Below, piece by piece: positions 8,232 through 17,136 of a stretch of DNA of 64,000 bases. The DNA is taken from contig NZ_AP019400.1 in NCBI RefSeq assembly GCF_004295585.1, forward strand, positions 773,501 to 837,500, given 5' to 3'. Position 1 is the stretch's first letter, and the number at the start of each line of letters is the position of its first letter. The translations under genes and the position numbers were made by a program. Origin of the DNA: Cohnella abietis. GTDB taxonomy: Bacteria; Bacillota; Bacilli; Paenibacillales; Paenibacillaceae. A model generated the notes under the pieces. That model ran no database searches and was not told where the DNA came from. It was given only the letters and a program-made list of their open reading frames with translations.

Positions 8232-8489
8232 CGTGCAACACGCACCGATTCAGCCGTATCTGAGCCGCGTAGTTCGAAAAAAACGTACAACGCCAACCAG
8301 ACCAGCCGCTCCTGAGTCACATAACTCGAAAATTTCGTACAACACCAACAAATCAAGCCGCTCCTGAGCCACATAACTCTAAAAAATCGTACAACACCAA
8401 TAAATCCAGCGTTTCTGAGTCAAATAGCTCGAAAATTTCGTACATCGCTCACCAATCTAGTCACTTCCAGCCGCGTAGTTCGAAAAAAC
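8232..8489. repeat. 52-bp tandem repeat array, five imperfect units
   Basis: Units begin at about 8232, 8284, 8336, 8388 and 8439 and end at 8489, giving lengths of 52, 52, 52, 51 and 51 bp; a decayed sixth start is at 8490. Each opens with CGTACAACRCCAA or a variant, carries CCGCTCCTGAGYCACATAA or a variant in the middle, and ends with CTCGAAAAWTT. Units are contiguous without spacers. The array fills most of the 366-base gap between the SLH relic and the convergent PucR gene, and no gene is supported there. Confidence 0.85.
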
Positions 8490-8521
8490 CTTATAACGAT
8501 AACGAACCACTCACTCACCAC

Positions 8522-10261
8522 TCAATGAGCCAAACCTTCCCCACTCGTCGATTCATTCATCTCGTCCTTCACCAAATCGTATGCCCGGATGGCGACTTCA
8601 AGGCATAGCCGCCGTTCCGCGTTCAAATAATTGCTCCCCAGCAATTCCTTCAGTTTATCTAGTCGATGGTACAGCGTTTGACGGTGTATAAACAGCTTTT
8701 CGGCGGTTTCTTGCTTCGCGCCCATGCAAGATAAATATTGGTCAAGTGTTTGGAGCAACGGTGTGTCATTCTGCTGATCGTGCGCCAACAAGCTCCCTAG
8801 ATGATACTGCACGAATTGAATTAATTGACTCGTATTTCCGATGCTTTTGAGCATTTGATAGATGCCCATGTCCTCGTAGAATGCGCTCATGGATGTTCTA
8901 GCAAGCAAACGAGTAACGGACACGACATCGAGTGCCTCTCGATAGCTCTGAGCGGCATCGCGTAACCGAGTTTTCATATGCCCGAAGCCAGCATGAAGCT
9001 GTAGATTGTTGCCTGGTCTGAGGCGATTCGATTTTTTGAGCAGCTCAATTACTTTACGCAGAGCTTGCTTGACCTTCTCCCACTGCGCTTCTGTGTTCGC
9101 GAAGGTTTCCCGGATACAAAGCAAATGTATGACGTTATGATGCAGCAACAGCAAATTGTAAATACCGTGTGTGGACAATAAGGAGCGAAGTAGCATGACC
9201 ACATCTTGATTAAGCATTTTGACAGATTGATGCTCATCAGAATATTCGGGACGCTCCAATACGACGATTCCGGAGACGAACAAATACTTGCCATCGCTTA
9301 ATGCTGGCAAGCCTATTTGCGCTAGCATTTGATCCTCGTGGGACACTTCACCGAACAAAATATCTTGAATTAAGCGAGAGTACCCATCGCTAGATCTATC
9401 ATCCAGAAAAAGCTTGCGCAGCAATATTTGCTCTGCCGTCTTGCTAGCGTACTCCAGTAATAACGCTATATATATTTCAGAAACGATTTGTTGATTTTGA
9501 GGAGGCAGAACAAGACCAATATAGGACAATACTTGTCCGAGTCCGACGATCGGTTGAGACAAAACATTCCTACCATCTGGCAAAGTCACCTTAAGGCGTC
9601 TTCTTGCAGAACCAGGGAGGGAGTCAATTGTGCTGCCGAATTGCTCCAAGGTTTCGTTGAAGCTTGAAGAGCCCGAAGAATCCGAAGAGTCCAGTGTGTC
9701 TGCTATGAACAATGAAGGCTCTACGATGGAATGATAGATCACTTGTAGAGAGGAGTACTCATGAACAATACGCAGAATGGTAGGCATATCGGTAGCTTTT
9801 AGAGTAGCTTGCTGCAGCTTGTGAGAAAATTCGCTCAATGCATTCAAGCGATCATCCTGATTATGGAGCAATAGCAGTGACTGTATATGCTGCAGCAGAT
9901 CGGGGATAGATGCCTGATCGTTGACAATAAGAATAGGAAATTGCCTATCACCTGCTGCCTGGATGAAAGAATCTAGCAAAGGCTGGTTAGTTGTCATCGA
10001 TATGCATAGACCAACGGCACCTTGCTGCTTCAGGACATCGATAAAATCGCTTGAATCGTTCTGGTTTCGAATAAGATCGAGATCGTCGGTTACGAGGAGA
10101 GTGTCTTGTGCAAATTCGACCTGTTTGTCGGTCAGAACACGCACTTTGCGAATGGGCAGATGCCAATCCTGCTCGGTTCCAAAGACGCTGGTATTTGAAG
10201 AGCTGAAGTGTAATAGCAGGCGTTGAATAGTGAATGGCTTCGTGATGATGTTCGCCTCCAA
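8522..10261 (-). CDS. PucR-family transcriptional regulator
   Basis: About 579 residues. The N-terminal ~120 residues are a PucR domain (F-T-I-Q-R-L-L-L at the start; L-L-V-T-D-D ... G-A-V-G-L-C-I). A GGDEF-like middle region follows, then the C-terminal PucR helix-turn-helix: L-L-Q-T-L-D-Q-Y-L ... A-E-K-L-F-I-H-R-Q-T-L-Y-H-R-L-D-K-L-K-E-L-L-G. PucR-type proteins are ligand-responsive regulators of purine, amino-acid and similar nitrogen-source catabolism. It is divergent from the ten-gene operon that starts at 10443 and is its likely regulator. The start is uncertain: TTG 10261 is used. GGAGG follows it directly, just upstream of ATC codons, and a TTG at 10336 would add 25 residues that do not look like the family. 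Confidence 0.92.
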   Translation of the reverse strand: MEANIITKPFTIQRLLLHFSSSNTSVFGTEQDWHLPIRKVRVLTDKQVEFAQDTLLVTDDLDLIRNQNDSSDFIDVLKQQGAVGLCISMTTNQPLLDSFIQAAGDRQFPILIVNDQASIPDLLQHIQSLLLLHNQDDRLNALSEFSHKLQQATLKATDMPTILRIVHEYSSLQVIYHSIVEPSLFIADTLDSSDSSGSSSFNETLEQFGSTIDSLPGSARRRLKVTLPDGRNVLSQPIVGLGQVLSYIGLVLPPQNQQIVSEIYIALLLEYASKTAEQILLRKLFLDDRSSDGYSRLIQDILFGEVSHEDQMLAQIGLPALSDGKYLFVSGIVVLERPEYSDEHQSVKMLNQDVVMLLRSLLSTHGIYNLLLLHHNVIHLLCIRETFANTEAQWEKVKQALRKVIELLKKSNRLRPGNNLQLHAGFGHMKTRLRDAAQSYREALDVVSVTRLLARTSMSAFYEDMGIYQMLKSIGNTSQLIQFVQYHLGSLLAHDQQNDTPLLQTLDQYLSCMGAKQETAEKLFIHRQTLYHRLDKLKELLGSNYLNAERRLCLEVAIRAYDLVKDEMNESTSGEGLAH

Positions 10262-10442
10262 ACGATAGATTGCTAATGTGTCTTCATACGAAACGCAACA
10301 TGAATGGTGGTATTTACTAGACGTTATGTACAACAAAACATCTAAAAGAGTAGTGTATAATAAATTTATTAAATATCCAAGTTATTTTATCGGATATCGT
10401 GTATATCGAAAAAATTATCGTCTCAAAGGGGAATATCGGCAT

Positions 10443-11474
10443 ATGACTCAGAATAAAAGAGATCGATTTAATCGTATTCTCATTCAAAAAGAGGTAGCGG
10501 ATCGACCGCTCGTCTCCGCTTGGCGACATTTTATAGAGGCGGAACGGGATAGTGCTGCACTTGCGGCTGCAACCGTTGCTTTTCAACGACAATATGATTG
10601 GGACTTTGTCAAAATAAATCCACGCACAACCTACTACGCCGAAGCTTGGGGCAATGAATACGACTATGAGGCCTATGACGGGGTAGTGCCAGCTACATTG
10701 AAAGCGCGTATTGGACAAGCCTCCGACTTGCGCCGAATTACGGCCCGCACGGCCGAGGAGCCTTCCTTTAAGGAGCAGCTGGATGTTATTTCACGAGTAC
10801 GCCAGGCGCTCGGTCCCGATGTGCCGATTGTGCAAACCTTATTCTCGCCACTAGCTGTGCTGGAATATTTGAGCGGGCATCGTACACTTGCGGCTTACCG
10901 GCCTGCTGTTCGGTCGGCAACACCGCTGCCTGATCTTTTGGCGGCGGCCCCTGAAGATGCGCATGCTGCATTGCAAGCTATTACGGATACACTGGTCAAC
11001 TACGTCAAGGCAGCGCTTGAAGCGGGAGCCGATGGCATCTTCTATGCGGTTCTTGGACAGGCACGCGACGGTTATTTGACGGAGTCCGAGTATGAGAGCT
11101 TTGGTCGTACGTATGATTTGAAGCTCCTGCAGGCGATAGCACCTACGCCAGTTATTTTGCATACCTGCGGTCCTGAAGCGCATCCTGAGCGGTTTGCTGA
11201 TTATCCGATTTCTGCGTTGCATTGGGCGGATTTGGCACAAGGCAATCCGGGCTTGCAGCAGGGTGAGCAGTGGCTTGACGGACGCGTTGCAATGGGCGGC
11301 GTCGACGAGCGTTTGTTCTCCGAGGCGAGCTCGGTCGAACTGATTACGAAGCAGGCTCAGTTAGCAATAGAACAGCTGAGAAATCGTCCGTTTATATTGT
11401 CTGCTGGCTGCGGAGTGCCGCTTAATACTGCGGATGAGGCACTGAAAGCACTCCGGGCTGCAGTGGAATCTTGA
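10443..11474 (+). CDS. Uroporphyrinogen decarboxylase-family protein (not HemE)
   Basis: 343 residues from ATG 10443 (AAAGGGG ribosome site; the longer frame from 10278 overlaps the promoter region). The fold pattern is URO-D: early K-R-D-R-F, a V-P-I-V-Q-T-L-F-S-P-L segment, A-D-G-I-F-Y-A-V-L, H-T-C-G-P-E, W-A-D and the C-terminal I-L-S-A-G-C-G-V-P. The arginine-rich RQAGRY motif used by HemE for coproporphyrin chemistry is absent. The family also includes corrinoid or thiol methyltransferases (MtaA/CmuA type). First gene of the catabolic operon; a TATAAT hexamer at 10356-10361 lies in the intergenic space. Its reaction is unknown, but placement suggests a role in breakdown of the imported substrate. 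Confidence 0.85.
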   Translation: MTQNKRDRFNRILIQKEVADRPLVSAWRHFIEAERDSAALAAATVAFQRQYDWDFVKINPRTTYYAEAWGNEYDYEAYDGVVPATLKARIGQASDLRRITARTAEEPSFKEQLDVISRVRQALGPDVPIVQTLFSPLAVLEYLSGHRTLAAYRPAVRSATPLPDLLAAAPEDAHAALQAITDTLVNYVKAALEAGADGIFYAVLGQARDGYLTESEYESFGRTYDLKLLQAIAPTPVILHTCGPEAHPERFADYPISALHWADLAQGNPGLQQGEQWLDGRVAMGGVDERLFSEASSVELITKQAQLAIEQLRNRPFILSAGCGVPLNTADEALKALRAAVES

Positions 11475-11507
11475 AGATAAGCTGTCACTAAGAGAGGAGG
11501 GGGAAGC

Positions 11508-12542
11508 ATGCAGCCCATTTTGGAGCTACAGCATGTACAGGTTACTTTTCGAACGGAGAAGGACGAGGTTGCTCCGGTTGAAGACGTCGACTTTAGTCTC
11601 CATAAAGGCGAAACGATTGCTATCGTCGGTGAATCAGGGAGTGGCAAAAGCGTAACGACCCTCTCCATCATGGGACTGCTAGGGAAGTACGGGAAGGTTA
11701 AGCGAGGGCAAATCCTGTTCGACGGTCTCGATATTACGAAGCTGTCGAACAAAGAGCTTAACCGAATTCGCGGCAATGAAATCGCTATGATTTTTCAAGA
11801 GCCGATGAGCGCACTGAACCCGGTGTTCACCATTGGCTATCAGCTAGTTGAGCAAATCCGCAAGCATAAGAAGCTGGGACGCAATGAAGCACGTAGCGAA
11901 GCCGAGCAAATGCTGAGGAAAGTAGGCATTGCGCGGTCGGAGTCTGTTATGCGTGAATATCCGTACGCGTTGTCTGGAGGTATGCTTCAGCGGGTCATGA
12001 TTGCCATGGCGATGTCCTGCAAGCCGAGGGTTTTAATTGCAGACGAGCCGACTACGGCGCTGGACGTTACGATTCAAGCCCAGATATTGCGGCTGATGAA
12101 GCAGCTAAAGCAAGAGCTGGACACCTCCATTCTCCTTATTACGCACGATATGAATGTCGTGGCAGAGATGGCCGATCGGGTCATCGTGATGTATGCGGGT
12201 GAGATCGTTGAGGAGGCGGATGTGTTCCAGCTGTTCGATAATCATCGTCATCCTTATACCAAAGGCTTGCTGGAATGTATTCCGCACATTGGTGCCGGTC
12301 CGCATACGAGATTAGCCTCGATTCCGGGAACGGTTCCGATGCCGCAGCATATGCCGAAAGGCTGCCGGTTTCAGGATAGATGTCCTGATGTGATGGAGCG
12401 GTGTAGAAGTCAGCATCCGCCTTTGCTCGATGCGGGCGATGGGCACAAAGCGCGCTGTTGGCTTGTCGCAGAGCGAGATAGGGAAGGAAGTGAGGGGGAT
12501 GACATTGTCAATGAAAGCGGTAGGACAACAGCCCTTGCTTGA
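11508..12542 (+). CDS. Oligopeptide-type ABC importer, ATP-binding subunit (OppD/DppD-like)
   Basis: 344 residues. Walker A is G-E-S-G-S-G-K-S-V-T, the signature L-S-G-G-M-L-Q-R, Walker B L-I-A-D-E-P-T-T-A-L-D and the switch L-I-T-H-D-M. The C-terminal extension C-R-F-Q-D-R-C-P-D-V is the oligopeptide-transporter subfamily tail, which binds an iron-sulfur cluster or stabilises the dimer in some members. It powers uptake through the permeases at 13522 and 14492 together with the second ATPase. GAGAGGAGGGGG just upstream of ATG 11508 is a very strong ribosome site. Confidence 0.95.
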   Translation: MQPILELQHVQVTFRTEKDEVAPVEDVDFSLHKGETIAIVGESGSGKSVTTLSIMGLLGKYGKVKRGQILFDGLDITKLSNKELNRIRGNEIAMIFQEPMSALNPVFTIGYQLVEQIRKHKKLGRNEARSEAEQMLRKVGIARSESVMREYPYALSGGMLQRVMIAMAMSCKPRVLIADEPTTALDVTIQAQILRLMKQLKQELDTSILLITHDMNVVAEMADRVIVMYAGEIVEEADVFQLFDNHRHPYTKGLLECIPHIGAGPHTRLASIPGTVPMPQHMPKGCRFQDRCPDVMERCRSQHPPLLDAGDGHKARCWLVAERDREGSEGDDIVNESGRTTALA

Positions 12543-13494
12543 AGTTAGTCAGTTGAAAAAGCATTATCCGGTTCAAAAGGGTTTTCTGGCTCGCACCGTG
12601 CAGCATGTTAAAGCCGTGGACGGGGTTTCTTTCTCCGTCCGCCAAGGTAGCACATTGGGTATTATCGGGGAGTCTGGCTGCGGTAAATCCACTTTAGGCA
12701 GACTCATTCTCCAGCTGGAAAAGCCGACAGAGGGCAGCATTCAGTTTCAGGGAGAGGAATTAACGGGCAGAACTCAGCGCCAGCTTCGTCCCATACGGAC
12801 GCAGATGCAAATTGTGTTTCAAGATCCGTATTCCTCTCTGAACCCACGACTAAGAATCGGGAGTCAGCTTGCAGAGCCGATTCGCGTGCACGGGCTGCTG
12901 GAGGGCGCTGCAATCGACAGACGAGTCGAGGAATTGCTGGACATTGTCGGGTTATCCAAGCATCATCGTTCCCGCTATTTACACGAATTTTCAGGCGGGC
13001 AGCGACAACGGATCGGCATTGCTCGTGCACTTGCTGTTAACCCAAAGCTTATCCTATGTGACGAGCCTGTATCTGCGCTGGATGTTTCGATCCAGGCTCA
13101 GATCTTGAACCTGCTTAAGGATTTGCAACGGGAGCTAGAACTGACTTACGTGTTCATTGCGCATGGTTTGGGAGCCGTCAATTATATTAGCGATCGCGTC
13201 GGTGTCATGTATCTTGGCAAAATGGTCGAGATCGCAGACAACGAGCAGCTGTTCGCAGCACCGAGGCATCCCTACACGGCAGCGCTGCTTGCTTCACATC
13301 CTCCTGCTAGTCCGTATCATCGCAAACAGGAAGAGCAAGTGCTACAGGGCGACATTCCGAGTCCGCTGAATCCCCCTGCTGGCTGTAGGTTTCATACACG
13401 TTGCCCTTATGTTCAGGAGCGTTGTCGCAAGGAGAGTCCCGAGCTGACGGGCGAAGAAAATCATCTTGTAGCCTGTCATTACCCATTGCATTAG
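12499..13494 (+). CDS. Oligopeptide-type ABC importer, second ATP-binding subunit (OppF/DppF-like)
   Basis: 331 residues from ATG 12499 (AAGGAAG eight bases upstream; the open frame extends to 12430 but without a ribosome site). It overlaps the preceding ATPase by 44 bases, suggesting coupled translation. Walker A is G-E-S-G-C-G-K-S-T-L, signature F-S-G-G-Q-R-Q-R, Walker B L-I-L-C-D-E-P-V-S-A-L-D. The switch region reads I-A-H-G-L where S-H-D-L is usual: the histidine is kept, the aspartate is not. The C-terminal oligopeptide tail is C-R-F-H-T-R-C-P-Y-V-Q-E-R-C. Confidence 0.95.
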   Translation: MTLSMKAVGQQPLLEVSQLKKHYPVQKGFLARTVQHVKAVDGVSFSVRQGSTLGIIGESGCGKSTLGRLILQLEKPTEGSIQFQGEELTGRTQRQLRPIRTQMQIVFQDPYSSLNPRLRIGSQLAEPIRVHGLLEGAAIDRRVEELLDIVGLSKHHRSRYLHEFSGGQRQRIGIARALAVNPKLILCDEPVSALDVSIQAQILNLLKDLQRELELTYVFIAHGLGAVNYISDRVGVMYLGKMVEIADNEQLFAAPRHPYTAALLASHPPASPYHRKQEEQVLQGDIPSPLNPPAGCRFHTRCPYVQERCRKESPELTGEENHLVACHYPLH

Positions 13495-13521
13495 AGAAAG
13501 CTCCTGATTGGGAGGAAGAGC

Positions 13522-14478
13522 ATGTTAAATTACCTCATACGTCGTATTCTCATAGCCATTCCTGTGCTGGCAGGCATTACGCTGTTTAACTTTCTGATTA
13601 TTAATCTAGCGCCAGGCAATCCGGTGGATATGTTTATTAATCCCTCTATGAGTCAGGCTGATATCGATCTACGCAAGGAGCAGCTAGGAATTAATGATCC
13701 CATCTATATCCAGTATTTTAGGTGGCTGGGCAACTTGCTTCAGGGGGATTTCGGATATTCGTATTCCAGCTATGAGCCGGTTATGCAGGCGGTTGGAGCC
13801 CGAATTGGACCGACGCTTCTGTTGATGGGAGTTTCCCTGCTGCTAGCTTATATCATTGCGGTCCCAATCGGTATCCTGAGCGCAAGAAAGCAATACTCCT
13901 GGTTGGATTATACGGCAACCTCCTTCTCTTTTCTCGGGGTTTCAATTCCGAACTTTGTTCTAGGTCTGGGAGGCATATATTTGTTTGCGCTAACCTGGAA
14001 AATACTTCCCACAGGAGGGATGTATACACTCGGCAAAGAGAAAACGTTTGTCGATCTGCTTCATCACTTGATCATGCCTGCTTGTATACTGGCCACTGCC
14101 TCGGCGGGTAGCATGGTCCGGTATATCAGGTCTAGCGTACTGGAGGTGCTGGGGCAGGATTACTTACGAACTGCCCGAGCCAAAGGGATTTCGGAATTCA
14201 TGGTAATCAACAAGCATGCACTCCGCAATGCTATGATCCCCATCATTACAGTTGTCGGGCTTGATGTTCCGCTATTGTTCGGTGGGGCGGTTATTACAGA
14301 GCAAGTGTTCCAATGGCCTGGCATGGGGCAATTAATGATTCAATCGATTGGGTCGCGTGATTACCCGACACTGATGGCAATCAATTTGGTTGCGGCGGTT
14401 GCCGTACTGGTTGCCAACATACTGGCGGATATCGCGTATGCGGTGGCGGACCCAACCATTAAATACAATAAGCGATGA
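13522..14478 (+). CDS. Oligopeptide-type ABC importer, permease subunit (OppB/DppB-like)
   Basis: 318 residues with six predicted membrane helices, beginning with the family's conserved M-L-N-Y-L-I-R-R-I-L. The EAA loop that docks the ATPase is Y-L-R-T-A-R-A-K-G-I-S ... H-A-L-R-N-A-M-I-P-I. GGGAGGAAGAGC precedes ATG 13522. It pairs with the OppC-like subunit encoded immediately downstream. Confidence 0.95.
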   Translation: MLNYLIRRILIAIPVLAGITLFNFLIINLAPGNPVDMFINPSMSQADIDLRKEQLGINDPIYIQYFRWLGNLLQGDFGYSYSSYEPVMQAVGARIGPTLLLMGVSLLLAYIIAVPIGILSARKQYSWLDYTATSFSFLGVSIPNFVLGLGGIYLFALTWKILPTGGMYTLGKEKTFVDLLHHLIMPACILATASAGSMVRYIRSSVLEVLGQDYLRTARAKGISEFMVINKHALRNAMIPIITVVGLDVPLLFGGAVITEQVFQWPGMGQLMIQSIGSRDYPTLMAINLVAAVAVLVANILADIAYAVADPTIKYNKR

Positions 14479-14491
14479 AGGGGGTGATGTC

Positions 14492-15409
14492 TTGAGGGAA
14501 AATTCAATGTCGACGGTTAACGGGGATGGCGACGTTTCTATGGAGCAATTCCAGATGGAGGCAGCCAGCGGCTGGAGGACGGCGGCAAGGCGATTTTTCC
14601 GACACAAGCTTGCAGGTGTGGGCTTCGTCCTATTCATCCTGCTTGTATTAATGGCACTGCTGGCACCTTTAGTGGCACCTCATGATCCTTATGCAATCGG
14701 CAAATCCTATCAGTCCCCATCCTGGTCATCCGGCCATTGGCTTGGAACGGATCAGAGTGGGCGCGACGTTCTAAGCAGATTAATGTACGCTGCTCGCGTA
14801 TCTTTATCTGTCGGAGTTGGCGCAGTAGCTATTTATGTGGTTATAGGGACGCTGATTGGAGCGGTTGCCGGTTATTACGGTGGATGGGTGGACAGCTTGG
14901 CCATGCGTGCAACAGATGTATTCATGTCCTTTCCTTATTTAATGGTCATTCTGGTCATGGTCAGCGTGCTTGGGCCTAGTCTAGGAAATATCATTTTGGC
15001 GCTTGGTCTGCTCGGCTGGCCAGCGGTAGCCAGGTTGATAAGAGGCGGAGTATTGTCGATCAAGGAAAAATCTTTCGTCAAGGCGGGAATTGCGCTGGGG
15101 TATAGCACTCCGAGGCTGTTGTTCAGGCACATTTTGCCTAATGTCATCGCCCCCGTTCTGGTCAATGCCACCTTCGGCATCGCCGTGGCGATCATTACGG
15201 AAGCATCGCTTAGCTTTCTTGGGATGGGCGTTCAGCCGCCTACAGCAAGCTGGGGTAATATGCTAACGGAAGCTCAATCCTTCTCGACATTGACCAATCG
15301 TCCATGGCTGTGGGTTCCCCCGGCTAGCATGATCGTTCTTGCGGTCGTTTCGATTAATTTTATGGGTGATGGATTGCGCGATGTAATGGACCCTAAGGGA
15401 AGACGGTAA
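14492..15409 (+). CDS. Oligopeptide-type ABC importer, permease subunit (OppC/DppC-like)
   Basis: 305 residues from TTG 14492 (AAGGGGG seven bases upstream); ATG 14507 with GAGGG is nearly as good. The N-terminal cytoplasmic tail is followed by L-A-G-V-G-F-V-L-F and by H-W-L-G-T-D-Q-S-G-R-D-V, the signature of OppC-type permeases. The EAA loop is F-V-K-A-G-I-A-L-G-Y-S ... H-I-L-P-N-V-I. Five to six membrane helices are visible. It forms the heterodimeric channel with the preceding OppB-like protein. Confidence 0.95.
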   Translation: MRENSMSTVNGDGDVSMEQFQMEAASGWRTAARRFFRHKLAGVGFVLFILLVLMALLAPLVAPHDPYAIGKSYQSPSWSSGHWLGTDQSGRDVLSRLMYAARVSLSVGVGAVAIYVVIGTLIGAVAGYYGGWVDSLAMRATDVFMSFPYLMVILVMVSVLGPSLGNIILALGLLGWPAVARLIRGGVLSIKEKSFVKAGIALGYSTPRLLFRHILPNVIAPVLVNATFGIAVAIITEASLSFLGMGVQPPTASWGNMLTEAQSFSTLTNRPWLWVPPASMIVLAVVSINFMGDGLRDVMDPKGRR

Positions 15410-15460
15410 GACAAGTTAGAAAAAACTATCATAGTCACACCTACTGGAGGAAAATTGAAA

Positions 15461-17113
15461 ATGAAAAAATCAGTACATCGATCACTTTTATTACTTGTTC
15501 TATTAGCTGTTGCCGTGCTTACGGCATGCAGTAACAATAACGCGGAGCCAGAGAAGACTAGTCAGTCCTCACCTTCTGCTAGCAGTGAAGCTCCGGCAGC
15601 GGCAGCAGAGAAAACGTTGTTCGTCGGCTTGTCCATTCCGCCGATTGCTTTTAACCCGCTAGCTAATGGCGACATCGCGTCAACGTACGTACAAGGTTTC
15701 CTTTTCGATCCATTGCTCGTTATGGACGGACCACTTAGCTTCGTTCCTAAGCTGGCTACTTCAATCGAAACAACAGACAATCAGAATTACACTATTCATC
15801 TAGATAGCAAAGCTGTATGGTCTGACGGTACTCCGCTCACTTCAGACGATCTGATTTTCACGCTTAACCGCGCTGCAGATCCGCAAGTACAATCCGTCTA
15901 TGGTGCTTATGTTTCTATTCTTGAAGGAGTGGAAGCAAGTGGAAAGCTACCGGAAGGTCAAAGCGAAATCCCATCTGTTAAGAAAGTGGACGAGCATACG
16001 GTAACCTTGACGACAAAACAACCAGTAGACCCGAACCTTTTGAAAGAGCAAATCGGCTCCAAAATTCTGATTTTGCCTAAACACATCTTGGAGAATGTAG
16101 CCAAGGATCAATTGGCACAAGATCCGTTCATGCTGAACCCAACGGTTACAAGCGGAGCGTTCAAGTTTGTGAAGTATGAGAAAGACCAGTACGTACAGCT
16201 GGCTGCCAATAAGGATTATTATCAAGGCGCTCCTAAGCTTAGCAATGTATATATTAAAATTTTGACAACACCTAACCTGGTTGCTCAATTGCAAAGTGGC
16301 GAAATCCACATGACTTCCGGCGGCTCGCCATCGAAGATCCCGGTTCAGGATTATAGCACAATTCAAGGCCTGTCCAACGTAAATAGTAGCATTGAGAAGA
16401 CGTTGAATTTCCAATCCGTAATACTCAATCAGAACACTGTGAAGCAGAAAGAGCTTCGTCAAGCGATTGCTTATGGTATTGATCGCAAGTTTATCGTCGA
16501 TGAGCTGCTTGCAGGATCAGGTGAGATCGTTAACGGTCCGTTCACTTCGTTACATGCGTACCATAATTCTAATGTGAAATCTTATGACCATGATATCGCT
16601 AAGTCCAAAGAATTGTTCGAGAAGGCTGGCTGGAACTTCAAGGATACGCTTCGTTTAGTTGTTCCTACAGGCAATCAGATTCGTGAGCAGGTCGCCAACA
16701 TCATTGTGGAAAATCTTCGTCAGGTAGGCGTGAAGGTTCAAATCTCGACGTTCGACTTCCCGACAGTAATGCAGAAAGCTAAAGCGGGAGATTATGATTT
16801 GCTGCTCATGGGCTACACCTTTACAATGGATCCCGATTACACTTCTCTCTACGGTAGCAACGAGCCTTACAACTTTATGAAATATACAAGCGAAGAAAAC
16901 GATCGTCTATTACTAGAAGGTAAGAACGAGGCAGATCCAGAGAAACGTAAAGTCATTTACAACCGTCTGCAGGAGCTATGGCAGGAAGACTTGCCGCTTA
17001 TCGCTCTGTATTCCGATCCTGACTTCATTGCTGTTTCGAAGAAGGTTATCAAGGGTGGACCTAAAGTATTTGGAACTTTCGCTGAGCTGCAAAATTGGGA
17101 TATTAACGAATAA
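15461..17113 (+). CDS. Peptide/opine-type solute-binding lipoprotein (family 5)
   Basis: 550 residues from ATG 15461 (GGAGG ten bases upstream; the in-frame TTG 15455 is too close). A lipoprotein signal ends in L-T-A-C-S-N, lipidating Cys ~23. After an S/A/E-rich tether comes a family 5 extracellular binding domain: Y-T-I-H-L-D-S-K-A-V-W-S-D-G-T-P-L-T-S-D-D-L, then L-R-Q-A-I-A-Y-G-I-D-R and W-Q-E-D-L-P-L-I-A-L-Y. This family binds di- and oligopeptides, opines, nickel and other small molecules. Its fused operon context with hydantoinase-type enzymes suggests an amide- or lactam-containing ligand, by inference. Confidence 0.95.
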   Translation: MKKSVHRSLLLLVLLAVAVLTACSNNNAEPEKTSQSSPSASSEAPAAAAEKTLFVGLSIPPIAFNPLANGDIASTYVQGFLFDPLLVMDGPLSFVPKLATSIETTDNQNYTIHLDSKAVWSDGTPLTSDDLIFTLNRAADPQVQSVYGAYVSILEGVEASGKLPEGQSEIPSVKKVDEHTVTLTTKQPVDPNLLKEQIGSKILILPKHILENVAKDQLAQDPFMLNPTVTSGAFKFVKYEKDQYVQLAANKDYYQGAPKLSNVYIKILTTPNLVAQLQSGEIHMTSGGSPSKIPVQDYSTIQGLSNVNSSIEKTLNFQSVILNQNTVKQKELRQAIAYGIDRKFIVDELLAGSGEIVNGPFTSLHAYHNSNVKSYDHDIAKSKELFEKAGWNFKDTLRLVVPTGNQIREQVANIIVENLRQVGVKVQISTFDFPTVMQKAKAGDYDLLLMGYTFTMDPDYTSLYGSNEPYNFMKYTSEENDRLLLEGKNEADPEKRKVIYNRLQELWQEDLPLIALYSDPDFIAVSKKVIKGGPKVFGTFAELQNWDINE

Positions 17114-17136
17114 AGATTTCAGAAGGAGCTGGAGAT

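Noticed and set aside
8232..8489. 52-bp array as CRISPR or as a coding repeat
   Set aside because: The whole 52-bp unit is conserved with no unique spacers; the open frames across it lack ribosome sites and are in the antisense of nothing recognisable.
9049..9294. Small antisense and same-strand shadow frames inside the PucR, importer and hydantoinase genes
   Set aside because: They overlap well-supported genes in other frames and have no start context or family match.
10443..11474. Calling the URO-D family gene hemE
   Set aside because: The conserved arginine-rich active-site motif of uroporphyrinogen decarboxylase is missing and the gene sits in a catabolic operon.
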